The notes under the pieces are model-generated. The model did not search any database, was not told the DNA's origin, and worked only from the letters and a program-made list of their open reading frames with translations. From Tissierellales bacterium (GTDB lineage: Bacteria; Bacillota; Clostridia; Tissierellales; Tissierellaceae): a DNA stretch of 34,466 nt. Numbering within the stretch: the stretch's first letter is position 1; each line of letters opens with the position of its first letter. Below, piece by piece: positions 1-6,865 of this stretch. A program made the position numbers and the translations under genes. Location of the stretch: the NCBI GenBank assembly GCA_030146705.1, contig JASLBE010000068.1:1-34466 (forward strand). The letters run 5' to 3'.

Positions 1-264
1 AAAATTTATAACATAAGTTTTAATAGGATTTCCTTGTCTTATTCTTTTCTTTTTTATAAGTCCTAGTTCTTTAAGATCCTTTATAAGCTTTACTGCCTTC
101 TTCATTCCACAGCAAAGTTGTTTAGCCGTTTCCTCAAAAATAAAATAAATATATACTCTACCATTTTCATCTATCCAATTATTCTTATAAGATAAAATAC
201 TTAGAGGTAGATACATTGAATAAAGCACTTTTGCGTCTATTCATAGGCTCTTAAATTCCTCATC
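1..264 (-). pseudogene. Decayed RepA_N-type replication initiator fragment, runs off the window start
   Basis: Read on the minus strand, 240 down to 1 is an open frame of 80 codons giving DAKVLYSM, then KNNWIDENGRVYIYF, then CCGMKKAVKLIKDLKELGLI and a basic tail rich in K and R. This is the characteristic N-terminal winged-helix region of RepA_N replication initiators of Firmicutes plasmids and Tn1549-like conjugative elements, where a DAKVLYGLLLDR segment is followed by a NGWIDE..VYI.F segment. Directly upstream in the same frame the homology continues (DEEFKSL at 264-244) but is interrupted by TGA at 243-241 where the family has Ser or Thr, and a further TAA lies at 270-268. The gene is therefore broken at its 5' end, and the 3' part is cut by the window edge. 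A shorter start inside the fragment would lose conserved helix residues. Family assignment is from remembered motif similarity. Confidence 0.72.
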
Positions 265-278
265 TTTTTATCCTCTTA

Positions 279-503
279 TTAATGACGTTTTTCCTTAACC
301 TTGTCTTTAACTGCCATATTTTTCATCTTTTCCTTAAACTTATTTAATATTTCTTTTTAATTAAAATAGTTTGCAAGTGGTTGGCTTTTTTCAGCAGCAT
401 CTTCTATAATCTTTTTCATAGCTTTCAAAATAGCCTTTGCTGAATACTGAGCCACTTTAATCTCAAGCTTTATAGCTTTGTTATTGACATCATAATTTAC
501 TAT
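279..503 (-). pseudogene. Decayed small ORF with intact ribosome site but ATA at the start position
   Basis: On the minus strand a good ribosome site AAAGGAGG (about 519-512) is followed after 8 bases by ATA (503-501), not a normal start, and then by an open frame beginning VNYDVNNKAIKLEIKVAQ and ending QPLANYFN. A TAA at 359-357 interrupts it, after which the same frame continues for 26 more lysine-rich codons (KFKEKMKNMAVKDKVKEK) to TAA at 281-279. A lost start codon plus one nonsense codon in an otherwise protein-like frame points to a decayed gene of about 75 codons. The N-terminal helix pattern is loosely like DUF3801/PcfB proteins that lie near RepA in Tn1549-type elements, but this similarity is weak. 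It lies upstream of the RepA_N remnant on the same strand, as in a single former operon. Confidence 0.45.
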
Positions 504-528
504 TTAGGTAGCCTCCTTTCTACGAAAA

Positions 529-565
529 ATAAAAAAGCGGCCCAGATTTTACATCTGAACCGCTA
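529..565 (-). terminator. Intrinsic terminator after the hypothetical gene at 646-1356
   Basis: On the minus strand AGCGG, a 2-base internal loop, CAGAT, a 5-base loop, ATCTG, 2 bases and CCGCT form a two-part stem (564-536), followed at once by TTTTTT then more T (535-525). This is a textbook Rho-independent terminator. It is about 80 bases downstream of the stop of the gene at 646-1356 and upstream of the two decayed ORFs, so it insulates them. Confidence 0.85.
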
Positions 566-645
566 AAATTCTAATTTTATATAAAATTATTTCAACCTAA
601 TCTACTAACATATATTATTGTACTATTAATTATTAATAGGTTTTC

Positions 646-1356
646 TTAAAACAAACCTGTTAATTCATTTAAATTATAGTCTATGTTATTAGGTTTAAGC
701 CAATTATCTAAATATTGGATAAGGCTTTTTGTAGATTCTAGTGCAGTTTCTGGTATACCATTACAACCAAGAATTTCACCTGTCATAAGGCCTGTTTTAA
801 AAATAAAAACAGTATTCTCCCACTTTCCTTTTGATACATATAATGCATATTTTGCATCTTGAGGAACTATCTTTTCATTATATGTATTTGTAATTTTTGT
901 GACATTATAAGGAATATCTTTCATTTCTTTTTTAACTTTAGGTATTTCTTTACACATACATAAATATAGTTTCTTACGAGTTGTATTCACTTCCAATATT
1001 GTATTTTTACTATTCATAATAGGAAAGTATGGAATAGTATACGAATACCTTTCTGATGATATTTCTTTTGCTTTGTAAGGTTCTAATATAAATGGAACCT
1101 CGAATTTTTTTAATTCAACTTTATATTTATTATCAATAATAACATATATACTATTTATAACTTGAGGGGATAATGTTTTATTTTCTAATACTACTGAAAA
1201 TCTTTCTCCTTTAGAATTTGATGATGAATTAGATAAGGAAATAAATTTAATTTTTTGTGATATAAAAGTAATGTAAAATGTATAAATAGTAATTAATAAA
1301 ATGCATATATCAGAACCAAATGTTACCCAGTTTCGAATACTATCAAATAAATTCAT
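646..1356 (-). CDS. Hypothetical membrane-anchored protein of the accessory region
   Basis: A 236-residue protein that I do not recognise. Residues about 15-34 form one hydrophobic segment (a long run of I, L, T, Y and F), so an N-terminal membrane anchor with a large, mainly beta-type and lysine-rich C-terminal domain is likely; the side of the membrane is not clear. The start ATG at 1356 has a strong AAAGGAGGT ribosome site about 10 bases upstream. Its few arginine codons are CGA, AGA, AGG and CGT, unlike the AGG-dominated genes to its right, and its isoleucine/asparagine/lysine-rich composition is also different, which fits acquisition by transfer. It stands alone between two hairpin regions. 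It may be a cargo gene of a lost integrative element; no function can be assigned. Confidence 0.6.
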   Translation of the reverse strand: MNLFDSIRNWVTFGSDICILLITIYTFYITFISQKIKFISLSNSSSNSKGERFSVVLENKTLSPQVINSIYVIIDNKYKVELKKFEVPFILEPYKAKEISSERYSYTIPYFPIMNSKNTILEVNTTRKKLYLCMCKEIPKVKKEMKDIPYNVTKITNTYNEKIVPQDAKYALYVSKGKWENTVFIFKTGLMTGEILGCNGIPETALESTKSLIQYLDNWLKPNNIDYNLNELTGLF

Positions 1357-1460
1357 AATATTGATAACCTCCTTTTATTTTTAATTTCTACACATCTTTA
1401 CTTAACAAAGCTTCTTATCTTTTATAAATTTTACATAATAGTATATAAATAGTATATAAG

Positions 1461-1498
1461 AAAGTCCCGATACTTTAACAATAAAACACCAGGACTTT
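1461..1498 (-). terminator. Long wobble-paired hairpin, probable terminator or element-end structure
   Basis: In the minus-strand transcript the arms AAAGTCC and GGACTTT enclose sequence that also pairs inwards through a mixture of Watson-Crick and G-U pairs, giving about 17 paired positions around a small loop. In DNA terms only the outer 7 bases are a perfect repeat, so the structure makes sense mainly as RNA. It lies between the inverted repeat next to rlmD and the promoter region of the gene at 646-1356. The downstream U-tract is weak. Confidence 0.45.
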
Positions 1499-1573
1499 AT
1501 TCAACAATACAATAAAGTTTTAACTACTTAAGCTATTTCTTTTTTATTCTCTTGTATCTCCACTAACTAGGTT

Positions 1574-1614
1574 AACAACTACTAAAACATTAAGGTGTTT
1601 TTTTAGTAGTTGTT
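1574..1614. repeat. 14-base perfect inverted repeat downstream of rlmD
   Basis: AACAACTACTAAAA (1574-1587) and its exact reverse complement (1601-1614) are separated by 13 bases. It begins 67 bases past the rlmD stop codon and may act as the rlmD terminator read in either direction or as a relic of an inserted element. No strong T-run follows it on the minus strand. Confidence 0.6.
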
Positions 1615-1680
1615 TCTTAAAATTATGCTCATCTTCAATGAACACGAAATGGTCATGAAACTGCTTAAATCTAAGGATTT

Positions 1681-3048
1681 CTACATAATTTCTCTTTGTA
1701 TCAACGCTATGCACTCCACATGGTTGGTTCTTGAAAACATATCCACCGGTTGAACTTTTTTAACCTTATAACCATTGGCCTCTAGGTAGTTTAAGTCTCT
1801 GGCTAAAGTGGTTGGATTGCAAGAAACATAGACTATTTTTTCTGGCCCATATTTAACTATATCTTCTAAAAGGCTTGCTTCAAGTCCCTTTCTTGGTGGG
1901 TCTACTATTAGGCTGTCTATTTTTACTTCCATTTCCTCTAACTTAGGTAGGATTTCCCCAGCATCTCCTTGGAAAAACTCCACATTTTCAACCTTATTTA
2001 ACCTAGCATTCTCTATGGCATCCATTACTGCTTTTTCAACTATTTCAACCCCTATAACCTTCCTAGCATATTTAGCTAGGTAAAGGCTTATACTCCCTAT
2101 ACCAGAATAAAGGTCTACAACTGTTTCATCTCCTTTTAGGTCTGCAAATTCTACTAGCTTATTATAAAGTTTTTCTCCCTGCCTAGTATTTATTTGGAAA
2201 AATGACTCAGGAGATATTTTATACTTGTAACCACCTATTTTATCTAAAATTTGGTCTTCACCATAAATCAGCTTATATTTTGCCCCTGTAACTAGGTTGG
2301 TCTTGTCCTTATTTATATTTAAATAGAAAGACTTTATTTCCTTTATCTCTTTAAACTTCTCAACTAACTTTTCAATTGCTGGCAAGGTTTTTCCATTTAT
2401 AACTAGGATAACCATTGTGTCACCATTTTTTTCTGATGTCCTAATTACAAGATGCCTTAAAAGACCCTTATGGTTTTTCCTATTATAGCAAGGAATGTCT
2501 TCCTCTTCTATAAAGTCCCTTAAAACTTGAACTATCTCATCAGCTATTTCCTTTTGTAAAATACAGGTATTAGTATTTATTATTTTATGGCTAGCACTTT
2601 GAAAATGACCTATTATAGCCTTGCCTCTAGACTTCATAATTGGAAGTTGGACATTATTCCTGTATCTTTCTGTGTTCTCACTAGCTATTATTGGTAAAAA
2701 TTCATAATCTTTTATTTTTCCAAGCCTATCTAGGTCACCCCTAACCTTTTCTTCCTTTATCATCAACTCTTCTTCATAGTCTAGTTCTTGAAAGTCACAA
2801 CCACCACATAGGCTTGAATACTCACATTTAGACTCTATCCTATGAGCTGAATATTCTAAAATGGAGTTAGTCCTGGCTATGGCAAAGTTCTTCTTAACTT
2901 TTTCTATAATAACTTCTATCCTATCTCCAACCACACCCTTATCGGTAAAAATTGTAAAATTGTCTGATTTAAGAACAGCCTTACCTTCAAAACTTATATC
3001 TATTACTTTTCCTTCAATTAATTCATTTACTTCTACTGGTTTATTCAT
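1681..3048 (-). CDS. rlmD: 23S rRNA (uracil-5-)-methyltransferase, RlmD/TrmA family
   Basis: A 455-residue SAM-dependent RNA m5U methyltransferase; the family methylates a uridine of 23S rRNA (or tRNA U54 in some members). Residues 1-60 form a TRAM RNA-binding domain. A 4Fe-4S cluster is predicted from C75, C81, C84 (KCEYSSLCGGC) and C162. The Rossmann motif is VVDLYSGIGS near residue 312, and the catalytic cysteine is C410 in VSCNPTTLARDL, with the usual DMFSRTNHVECIALI tail. The ATG start has an AAGGAGAG ribosome site. Length and all key residues are normal, so the enzyme should be active. The Fe-S cysteines favour the RlmD/RumA/RlmCD group over TrmA; whether U747, U1939 or both are methylated cannot be told. 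The 3' end abuts mobile-element debris. Confidence 0.93.
   Translation of the reverse strand: MNKPVEVNELIEGKVIDISFEGKAVLKSDNFTIFTDKGVVGDRIEVIIEKVKKNFAIARTNSILEYSAHRIESKCEYSSLCGGCDFQELDYEEELMIKEEKVRGDLDRLGKIKDYEFLPIIASENTERYRNNVQLPIMKSRGKAIIGHFQSASHKIINTNTCILQKEIADEIVQVLRDFIEEEDIPCYNRKNHKGLLRHLVIRTSEKNGDTMVILVINGKTLPAIEKLVEKFKEIKEIKSFYLNINKDKTNLVTGAKYKLIYGEDQILDKIGGYKYKISPESFFQINTRQGEKLYNKLVEFADLKGDETVVDLYSGIGSISLYLAKYARKVIGVEIVEKAVMDAIENARLNKVENVEFFQGDAGEILPKLEEMEVKIDSLIVDPPRKGLEASLLEDIVKYGPEKIVYVSCNPTTLARDLNYLEANGYKVKKVQPVDMFSRTNHVECIALIQREIM
1706..1723 (-). other. Candidate ICE attachment core in the 3' end of rlmD
   Basis: The codons for NHVECIA (minus strand CATGTGGAGTGCATAGC) lie about 25 bases before the rlmD stop. 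In streptococci and clostridia the 3' end of the rumA-type gene, at the same HVEC codons, is a known target of large serine recombinases of integrative elements. Here the sequence beyond the gene is accessory debris, which supports use of this site. No second copy of the core occurs in the window, so the other junction must lie outside it. Confidence 0.4.
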
Positions 3049-3114
3049 TTTTTCTCTCCTTTTTTCCTACACTTCATTTTATCATAGTTCTAGTAATTAT
3101 CATAAGGAAATTAT

Positions 3115-3139
3115 TATAAAAAAAGGGCCCTAGGCCCTA
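3115..3139 (-). terminator. Terminator of the enoate-reductase-like gene
   Basis: On the minus strand AGGGCC, loop TAG, GGCCCT (3139-3125) is followed by TTTTTTTATAA. The hairpin is very GC-rich for this genome and ends the gene whose stop is at 3145, only six bases away. It also separates that gene from the rlmD promoter region. Confidence 0.88.
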
Positions 3140-3144
3140 TATTT

Positions 3145-5073
3145 TTAATCTATTTCACTGGTAGCTATATTAATTGCCTCTCCTATGGCATCTAAGGCCT
3201 TCCTAGGTATTAGGGCATCTCCTATTACAAAAAAAGGTATCTCCCTATCCCTAGAGTACTCTTTTAAGTCATTAGACTTGTTAGAAAGATTTCCCAGGCA
3301 AGAAATAACATAGTCCATTCTTACCTCCTTCTTCTTATTCTTATCCTCATATACTACCCTATCATCTTTGATTTCTAAAACCTCTACATTTTCCAGTATC
3401 TTAACCCTACCATCAAGTTCATCTAATACTGCCAATTTCCTATACTCTCCTAAATTCTTAGCAACTTCCTTATCATGTAGGACTACTACCCTATTTTCCT
3501 TCGATAAAATTCTTGAAAGTTCTAAGGCTAGAACATTCCCCCCAATAATAACTATATCTCCACTAGGCTTATCCTCTTTTGATAAAACATCATATCCATA
3601 AAGAACCTTCTGGTTTTTTCCGCCCTTAACTTCTAAAGGCTTTTCCCTAGATCCTGTAGCTATTACTAAAATATCTATATCTTCGTTTGTAATATCTTCA
3701 CCCTTGAACTCTTTATTTAACCTAACCTCTACATCTTGTCTTTTTATTTCCTTTAAAAACCTATTTATTATCTTCTCTATTTCTATTTTATTAGGACTTA
3801 TTATGGCATGCTTAAATTGACCTCCCAAGGAACTATCTTTTTCATAAAGTACTACCTCGTGCCCCTTCATCTTTAACAAGACTGCTGCAGTCATACCTGC
3901 AACACCACCACCAATTACAGCAATCTTTTTAGCCTCCTTGGTCTTAGTTAAAAAAATCTCATCGTCAAAGCCAATTTTAATATTCCTAATACAAGTAATA
4001 TTTTTATATAATATATTATTAAAAATATTTACACATCCCTCATTACAACCAATGCAAATTTTAACCTTATGGTAGTCGCCCTCTCTTGTTTTTTTAATTA
4101 TTTTAGGGTCAATATTAAATCCCCTAGAAATTCCAACTAAATCAGCAACTCCTTCCCCTATGATAGATTCCATCATTTCAGGCCTTACTATCCTACCACT
4201 AGCAACTAGTGGAAGTTTTATCTTATCTTTTATAGTCCTAATAGGGCCCAGGTTAAATCCTTCCTCTATCTCCATAGAAGGATAAATATATTTTTTATTT
4301 ATAGTAGTTAAATTACCCCTAGTTATTGTAACAAGATCTAGTCCAACTTCTTCTGCCATATTAATAAAGTCAATAACTTCTCCAATAGAAAGTCCATTTT
4401 CCAAGCCGTCGTCCTGTGAAACTATTTTCATAGAAATTAAAATATCATCCCTAATAGATTCCTTAAGTTCCTTGATAATCTCAAGTATTATCCTAGCCCT
4501 ATTTTCAAGGCTTCCCCCATAGTCATCCTCTCTTTTATTGTAGCCAGCACTTAAGAAAGTATGGAGTATATCAGAATGGGCTACATTAAGCTCAATTAAG
4601 TCAAATCCTGCCTTATCTGCCCTCTCTCCAGCTTCTTTAAAAAGTTTTATTATCTCTTTTATTTCTTCTCCTGTTGCCTCTTTTAACTTCCTTCCATTTT
4701 CAGCAGTATAGTCACTGGAGTTTAAAATCCTAGCTTCCAAATCATTAATATTTAAAAGCCCTCCATATATTAGGGAAATTCCTAGCTTGCTACCCTCTTT
4801 ATGGATTGCATCTGTTAATTCAGCCAACCTCTTTATATATTTATCATTGCCAATACTTAAAAAATTCTTTACCTGGTTTTTTTCATCTATGGTAGTTGGC
4901 TCTAATATTAAAAGATCAACCTCATTTTTTGCCCTTTTTAAATAGTAGTCTATTAACTTATCTTCTATAAATCCATCCTCTTCCATCTTTGTAGGAATTG
5001 CAGAAAATATAACCCTATTTTTTATTTCTTTTTTGCCAATTTTTATAGGTTGAAATATGTTTTTAAATTCCAT
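3145..5073 (-). CDS. FadH-like NADH:flavin oxidoreductase (Old Yellow Enzyme plus Fe-S plus FAD module)
   Basis: A 642-residue flavoenzyme of the 2,4-dienoyl-CoA reductase / enoate reductase / BaiC-BaiH type, expected in the cytoplasm to reduce activated C=C bonds with electrons from NAD(P)H. Domains: FMN TIM barrel 1-330; 4Fe-4S motif CIGCNEGC plus a later Cys (about 340-360); FAD site VIGGGVAGMTAA near 385 with YEKDSSLGGQ; a second dinucleotide site IIGGNVLALE near 506; and the C-terminal GDALIPRKALDAIGEA. In the barrel the usual H-x-x-H active-site pair is N-V-A-H (about 162-165), an Asn in place of the first His, and the second nucleotide motif lacks the third glycine, so substrate handling may differ. 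The ATG start follows AAGGAGAA. The substrate is unknown; an unsaturated fatty acid, cinnamate-like or steroid acid are options. It diverges from a membrane Fe-S protein. Confidence 0.85.
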   Translation of the reverse strand: MEFKNIFQPIKIGKKEIKNRVIFSAIPTKMEEDGFIEDKLIDYYLKRAKNEVDLLILEPTTIDEKNQVKNFLSIGNDKYIKRLAELTDAIHKEGSKLGISLIYGGLLNINDLEARILNSSDYTAENGRKLKEATGEEIKEIIKLFKEAGERADKAGFDLIELNVAHSDILHTFLSAGYNKREDDYGGSLENRARIILEIIKELKESIRDDILISMKIVSQDDGLENGLSIGEVIDFINMAEEVGLDLVTITRGNLTTINKKYIYPSMEIEEGFNLGPIRTIKDKIKLPLVASGRIVRPEMMESIIGEGVADLVGISRGFNIDPKIIKKTREGDYHKVKICIGCNEGCVNIFNNILYKNITCIRNIKIGFDDEIFLTKTKEAKKIAVIGGGVAGMTAAVLLKMKGHEVVLYEKDSSLGGQFKHAIISPNKIEIEKIINRFLKEIKRQDVEVRLNKEFKGEDITNEDIDILVIATGSREKPLEVKGGKNQKVLYGYDVLSKEDKPSGDIVIIGGNVLALELSRILSKENRVVVLHDKEVAKNLGEYRKLAVLDELDGRVKILENVEVLEIKDDRVVYEDKNKKKEVRMDYVISCLGNLSNKSNDLKEYSRDREIPFFVIGDALIPRKALDAIGEAINIATSEID

Positions 5074-5186
5074 ATCTTCATTCTCCTTCTACAAATTAAA
5101 ACTAATAATTTGCCCTCTCTAAGTAATCTCTAATAGCTATATTATATCATATATTAATTTTTTCATTATTTTTTATATTTTTATAA

Positions 5187-5215
5187 TTTACTTTAGCCCC
5201 AATTTATATTATACT
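5187..5215 (+). promoter_or_regulatory. Sigma-A-type promoter of the 4Fe-4S membrane protein gene
   Basis: TTTACT (5187-5192), a 17-base spacer and TATACT (5210-5215) give a near-consensus promoter. The predicted transcription start is about 5222, so the leader is only about 23 bases and contains AAGGAGG just before the ATG at 5245. Confidence 0.7.
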
Positions 5216-5233
5216 ATACCCATACGGGGTATA
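5215..5233 (+). promoter_or_regulatory. Palindromic operator resembling CsoR/CstR-family sites
   Basis: TATACCCATACGGGGTATA has 7-base arms (TATACCC and GGGTATA) around a 5-base centre. CsoR, CstR and related repressors bind sites of the form ATACCC-x-GGGTAT, sensing Cu(I), persulfide or other small signals. The palindrome starts at the last base of the -10 box and covers the predicted transcription start, an ideal place for repression. No repressor gene of this family is in the window. Confidence 0.62.
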
Positions 5234-5244
5234 AGGAGGCTTAT

Positions 5245-5973
5245 ATGAAAAACAATTTTATTAAAACAAACAGGTCCTTTTCTTTTATTAGGAAGTATGG
5301 GTTTTTATTTACTTTCCTAGTTGCTTTTGGTGGCTTATTTCAGCCAAAGCTTGGACTCCTAGTGGTCTTTATTATGCTGGGGCTAATTTTTACATCTCTT
5401 TTCCATAATAAGTTTTGGTGTGGAAATATTTGCCCACATGGGAGTTATTTCGATAATATTATCCTACCCTTAAGTAGGAATAGGGAGATTCCTAAAATTT
5501 TTAAGTCTAAATTTTTACAGGTTGGATTTTTTGCTTTTTTTGCCTTCAACCTTTCTAGAAAAATATTCAAAATATCTAGTTTTTGGGGAAGTTATTCTTT
5601 TTTAGACAAATTAGGAACTATTTTTTCTACAACTTACTTAATGGTTTTAATTGTAGGTGGACTTCTAGGTGTAATTTTCACACCAAGAACCTGGTGCAAA
5701 ATATGCCCTATGGGAACTATGGAAACCATATCCTATAAATTTGGAAAGCTATTTAAATTAAACCATCTATTTGAAAAAAAAGTAACCATTAGTGATATTA
5801 ATCAATGTAAAGAATGTGGACTATGCCACAAGGTCTGTCCAGTTCAAATCAATGTTTTTAAAGAATTTGATCAAAATAAACAACTGGCAAACCCTGACTG
5901 TATAAAGTGTAAAACCTGTATAGTCAACTGTCCAATGAAAATTCTTTCTATGGAAAAAGCAATCAATAAATAA
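5245..5973 (+). CDS. NapH/YccM-like polytopic membrane protein with two 4Fe-4S clusters
   Basis: A 242-residue integral membrane electron-transfer protein. About four membrane segments (near 18-32, 36-54, 90-108, 130-146) carry two membrane-edge cysteine motifs, WCGNICPHG (C59, C63) and WCKICPMG (C151, C154), the signature of the NapH/NosR/MauN group. The C-terminus has two ferredoxin-type motifs: C188-x2-C-x2-C-x3-C198-P and C219-x2-C-x2-C-x3-C229-P. Such proteins pass electrons between the quinone or a cytoplasmic donor and a periplasmic or membrane enzyme; the partner is not evident here. It forms a single-gene unit with its own promoter, palindromic operator and terminator, and diverges from a flavin/Fe-S oxidoreductase that could be a redox partner (inference from position only). 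Confidence 0.82.
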   Translation: MKNNFIKTNRSFSFIRKYGFLFTFLVAFGGLFQPKLGLLVVFIMLGLIFTSLFHNKFWCGNICPHGSYFDNIILPLSRNREIPKIFKSKFLQVGFFAFFAFNLSRKIFKISSFWGSYSFLDKLGTIFSTTYLMVLIVGGLLGVIFTPRTWCKICPMGTMETISYKFGKLFKLNHLFEKKVTISDINQCKECGLCHKVCPVQINVFKEFDQNKQLANPDCIKCKTCIVNCPMKILSMEKAINK

Positions 5974-5997
5974 AAGACAGCTTATAAGCTGTCTTTT
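5972..5997. terminator. Bidirectional terminator between convergent genes
   Basis: AAAAGACAGCTT (5972-5983), loop AT, AAGCTGTCTTTT (5986-5997) is a perfect 12-base stem with A-runs and T-runs on both sides. It serves the Fe-S gene ending at 5973 and the cvfB-like gene ending at 6009. Confidence 0.9.
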
Positions 5998-6008
5998 ATT
6001 TATTATAC

Positions 6009-6839
6009 CTATATTAACTTTATTCCATTATTTTTAAACTGGATCATCCTCTCCCTATAAAGGTTCCCAATTGCTTTTTTAAAAGCCACTTTGCTAATCC
6101 CAAACTCTTTTTTTATTTCCTCTGCATCAGACTTATCATTATAAGGTAAAAATCCACCATTTTCCTTTAATTTTTCTAATATCTTATTTACATCCTTAGA
6201 CATCTCCTGGCTAAGCCTTCCTGTTAAAGATAGGTCTAGCTTACCATCATCCTTAACATTAAAAACCCTAGCCTCAAGTTCATCTCCTAGGGTATATACC
6301 CCTAAGACATCTTCATTAGGTATAAGGCCTGCATACTTGTTATCCACTGCAACAAAAATGCCCAATTTCTTATTCACACTATAAACAGTTCCCCTTACTG
6401 TATCTCCCTTTTTGTAAGGAGAGTCTGTCCTTAAAAAGTTTTCTAACTTCATACTTGCACAAACCATACCTGACTTATCTAAATATAAGGCAACTAGACA
6501 AACCTGCCCCTCTGATACTGACCCAATAGTTTCTGAATAAGGTAAGAAAACATCCTTATCTAGACCCCAATCTAAAAAAGTTCCAAATTTAGGTTTACTT
6601 GTAACCTTTAAACTTGTAATTTCTCCAACTTCTCCCTTAGGTTTTTTAAGAGAAGCCTTTAGTTTACCATCACTATCCTTATAAACAATAACCTCTAGTT
6701 TGTCCCCTCTTTTAAATTCTCTTTTAACCTCTTCTTTTGGTAGCAGTACCTCTTTGTAACTATTATCTAAACCCAAGTAGGCTCCCTGGGGTTTAAAATC
6801 TTTTATTTTTAATTTTTGTATCTTTCCTATTTCTATCAT
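6009..6839 (-). CDS. cvfB: CvfB/YitL family S1 RNA-binding protein
   Basis: A 276-residue member of the conserved virulence factor B family. It shows the standard layout: three S1-like OB domains (about 1-65, 70-135, 145-205, the last with GTVYSVNKKLGIFVAVDNKY) followed by a winged-helix domain (about 215-276, FLPYNDKSDAEEIKKEFGIS). Proteins of this family bind RNA and affect expression of surface and secreted factors in Staphylococcus; the exact biochemical role is not settled. The start ATG has TAGGAGGAAC upstream. It lies 26 bases downstream of the ABC-F gene on the same strand with no terminator between, so both form one operon devoted to RNA or ribosome function. Confidence 0.86.
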   Translation of the reverse strand: MIEIGKIQKLKIKDFKPQGAYLGLDNSYKEVLLPKEEVKREFKRGDKLEVIVYKDSDGKLKASLKKPKGEVGEITSLKVTSKPKFGTFLDWGLDKDVFLPYSETIGSVSEGQVCLVALYLDKSGMVCASMKLENFLRTDSPYKKGDTVRGTVYSVNKKLGIFVAVDNKYAGLIPNEDVLGVYTLGDELEARVFNVKDDGKLDLSLTGRLSQEMSKDVNKILEKLKENGGFLPYNDKSDAEEIKKEFGISKVAFKKAIGNLYRERMIQFKNNGIKLI

Positions 6840-6865
6840 TCTTTGTTCCTCCTATTATAAACAGA

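Larger units (their letters stand above)
1357..1680. other. Gene-free junction between accessory DNA and rlmD
   Basis: No convincing gene. It contains an 11-base tandem repeat (ATAGTATATAA twice, 1438-1459) that supplies TATACT-like -10 candidates on the minus strand for the gene at 646-1356, a 38-base hairpin (1461-1498), and a 14-base inverted repeat (1574-1614). A minus-strand open stretch runs from inside rlmD to about 1547 (fragments QFHDHFVFIEDEHN and NLVSGDTRE) but has no start codon and overlaps the inverted repeat, so I do not call it. Confidence 0.6.

Noticed and set aside
241..243. TGA as a recoded selenocysteine or sense codon in the RepA_N fragment
   Set aside because: The family has Ser or Thr there, no adjacent SECIS-like hairpin was seen, and a second in-frame stop lies just upstream, so simple decay is more likely.
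1547..1715. Minus-strand open stretch with protein-like residues (QFHDHFVFIEDEHN, NLVSGDTRE) overlapping the end of rlmD
   Set aside because: No start codon or ribosome site, it overlaps a perfect inverted repeat, and no family was recognised; it may be a tiny gene remnant but cannot be supported.
2861..3133. Open frame on the plus strand opposite the rlmD start
   Set aside because: Antisense shadow with Ser/Phe/Leu-rich low-quality sequence; the minus-strand gene has all family motifs.
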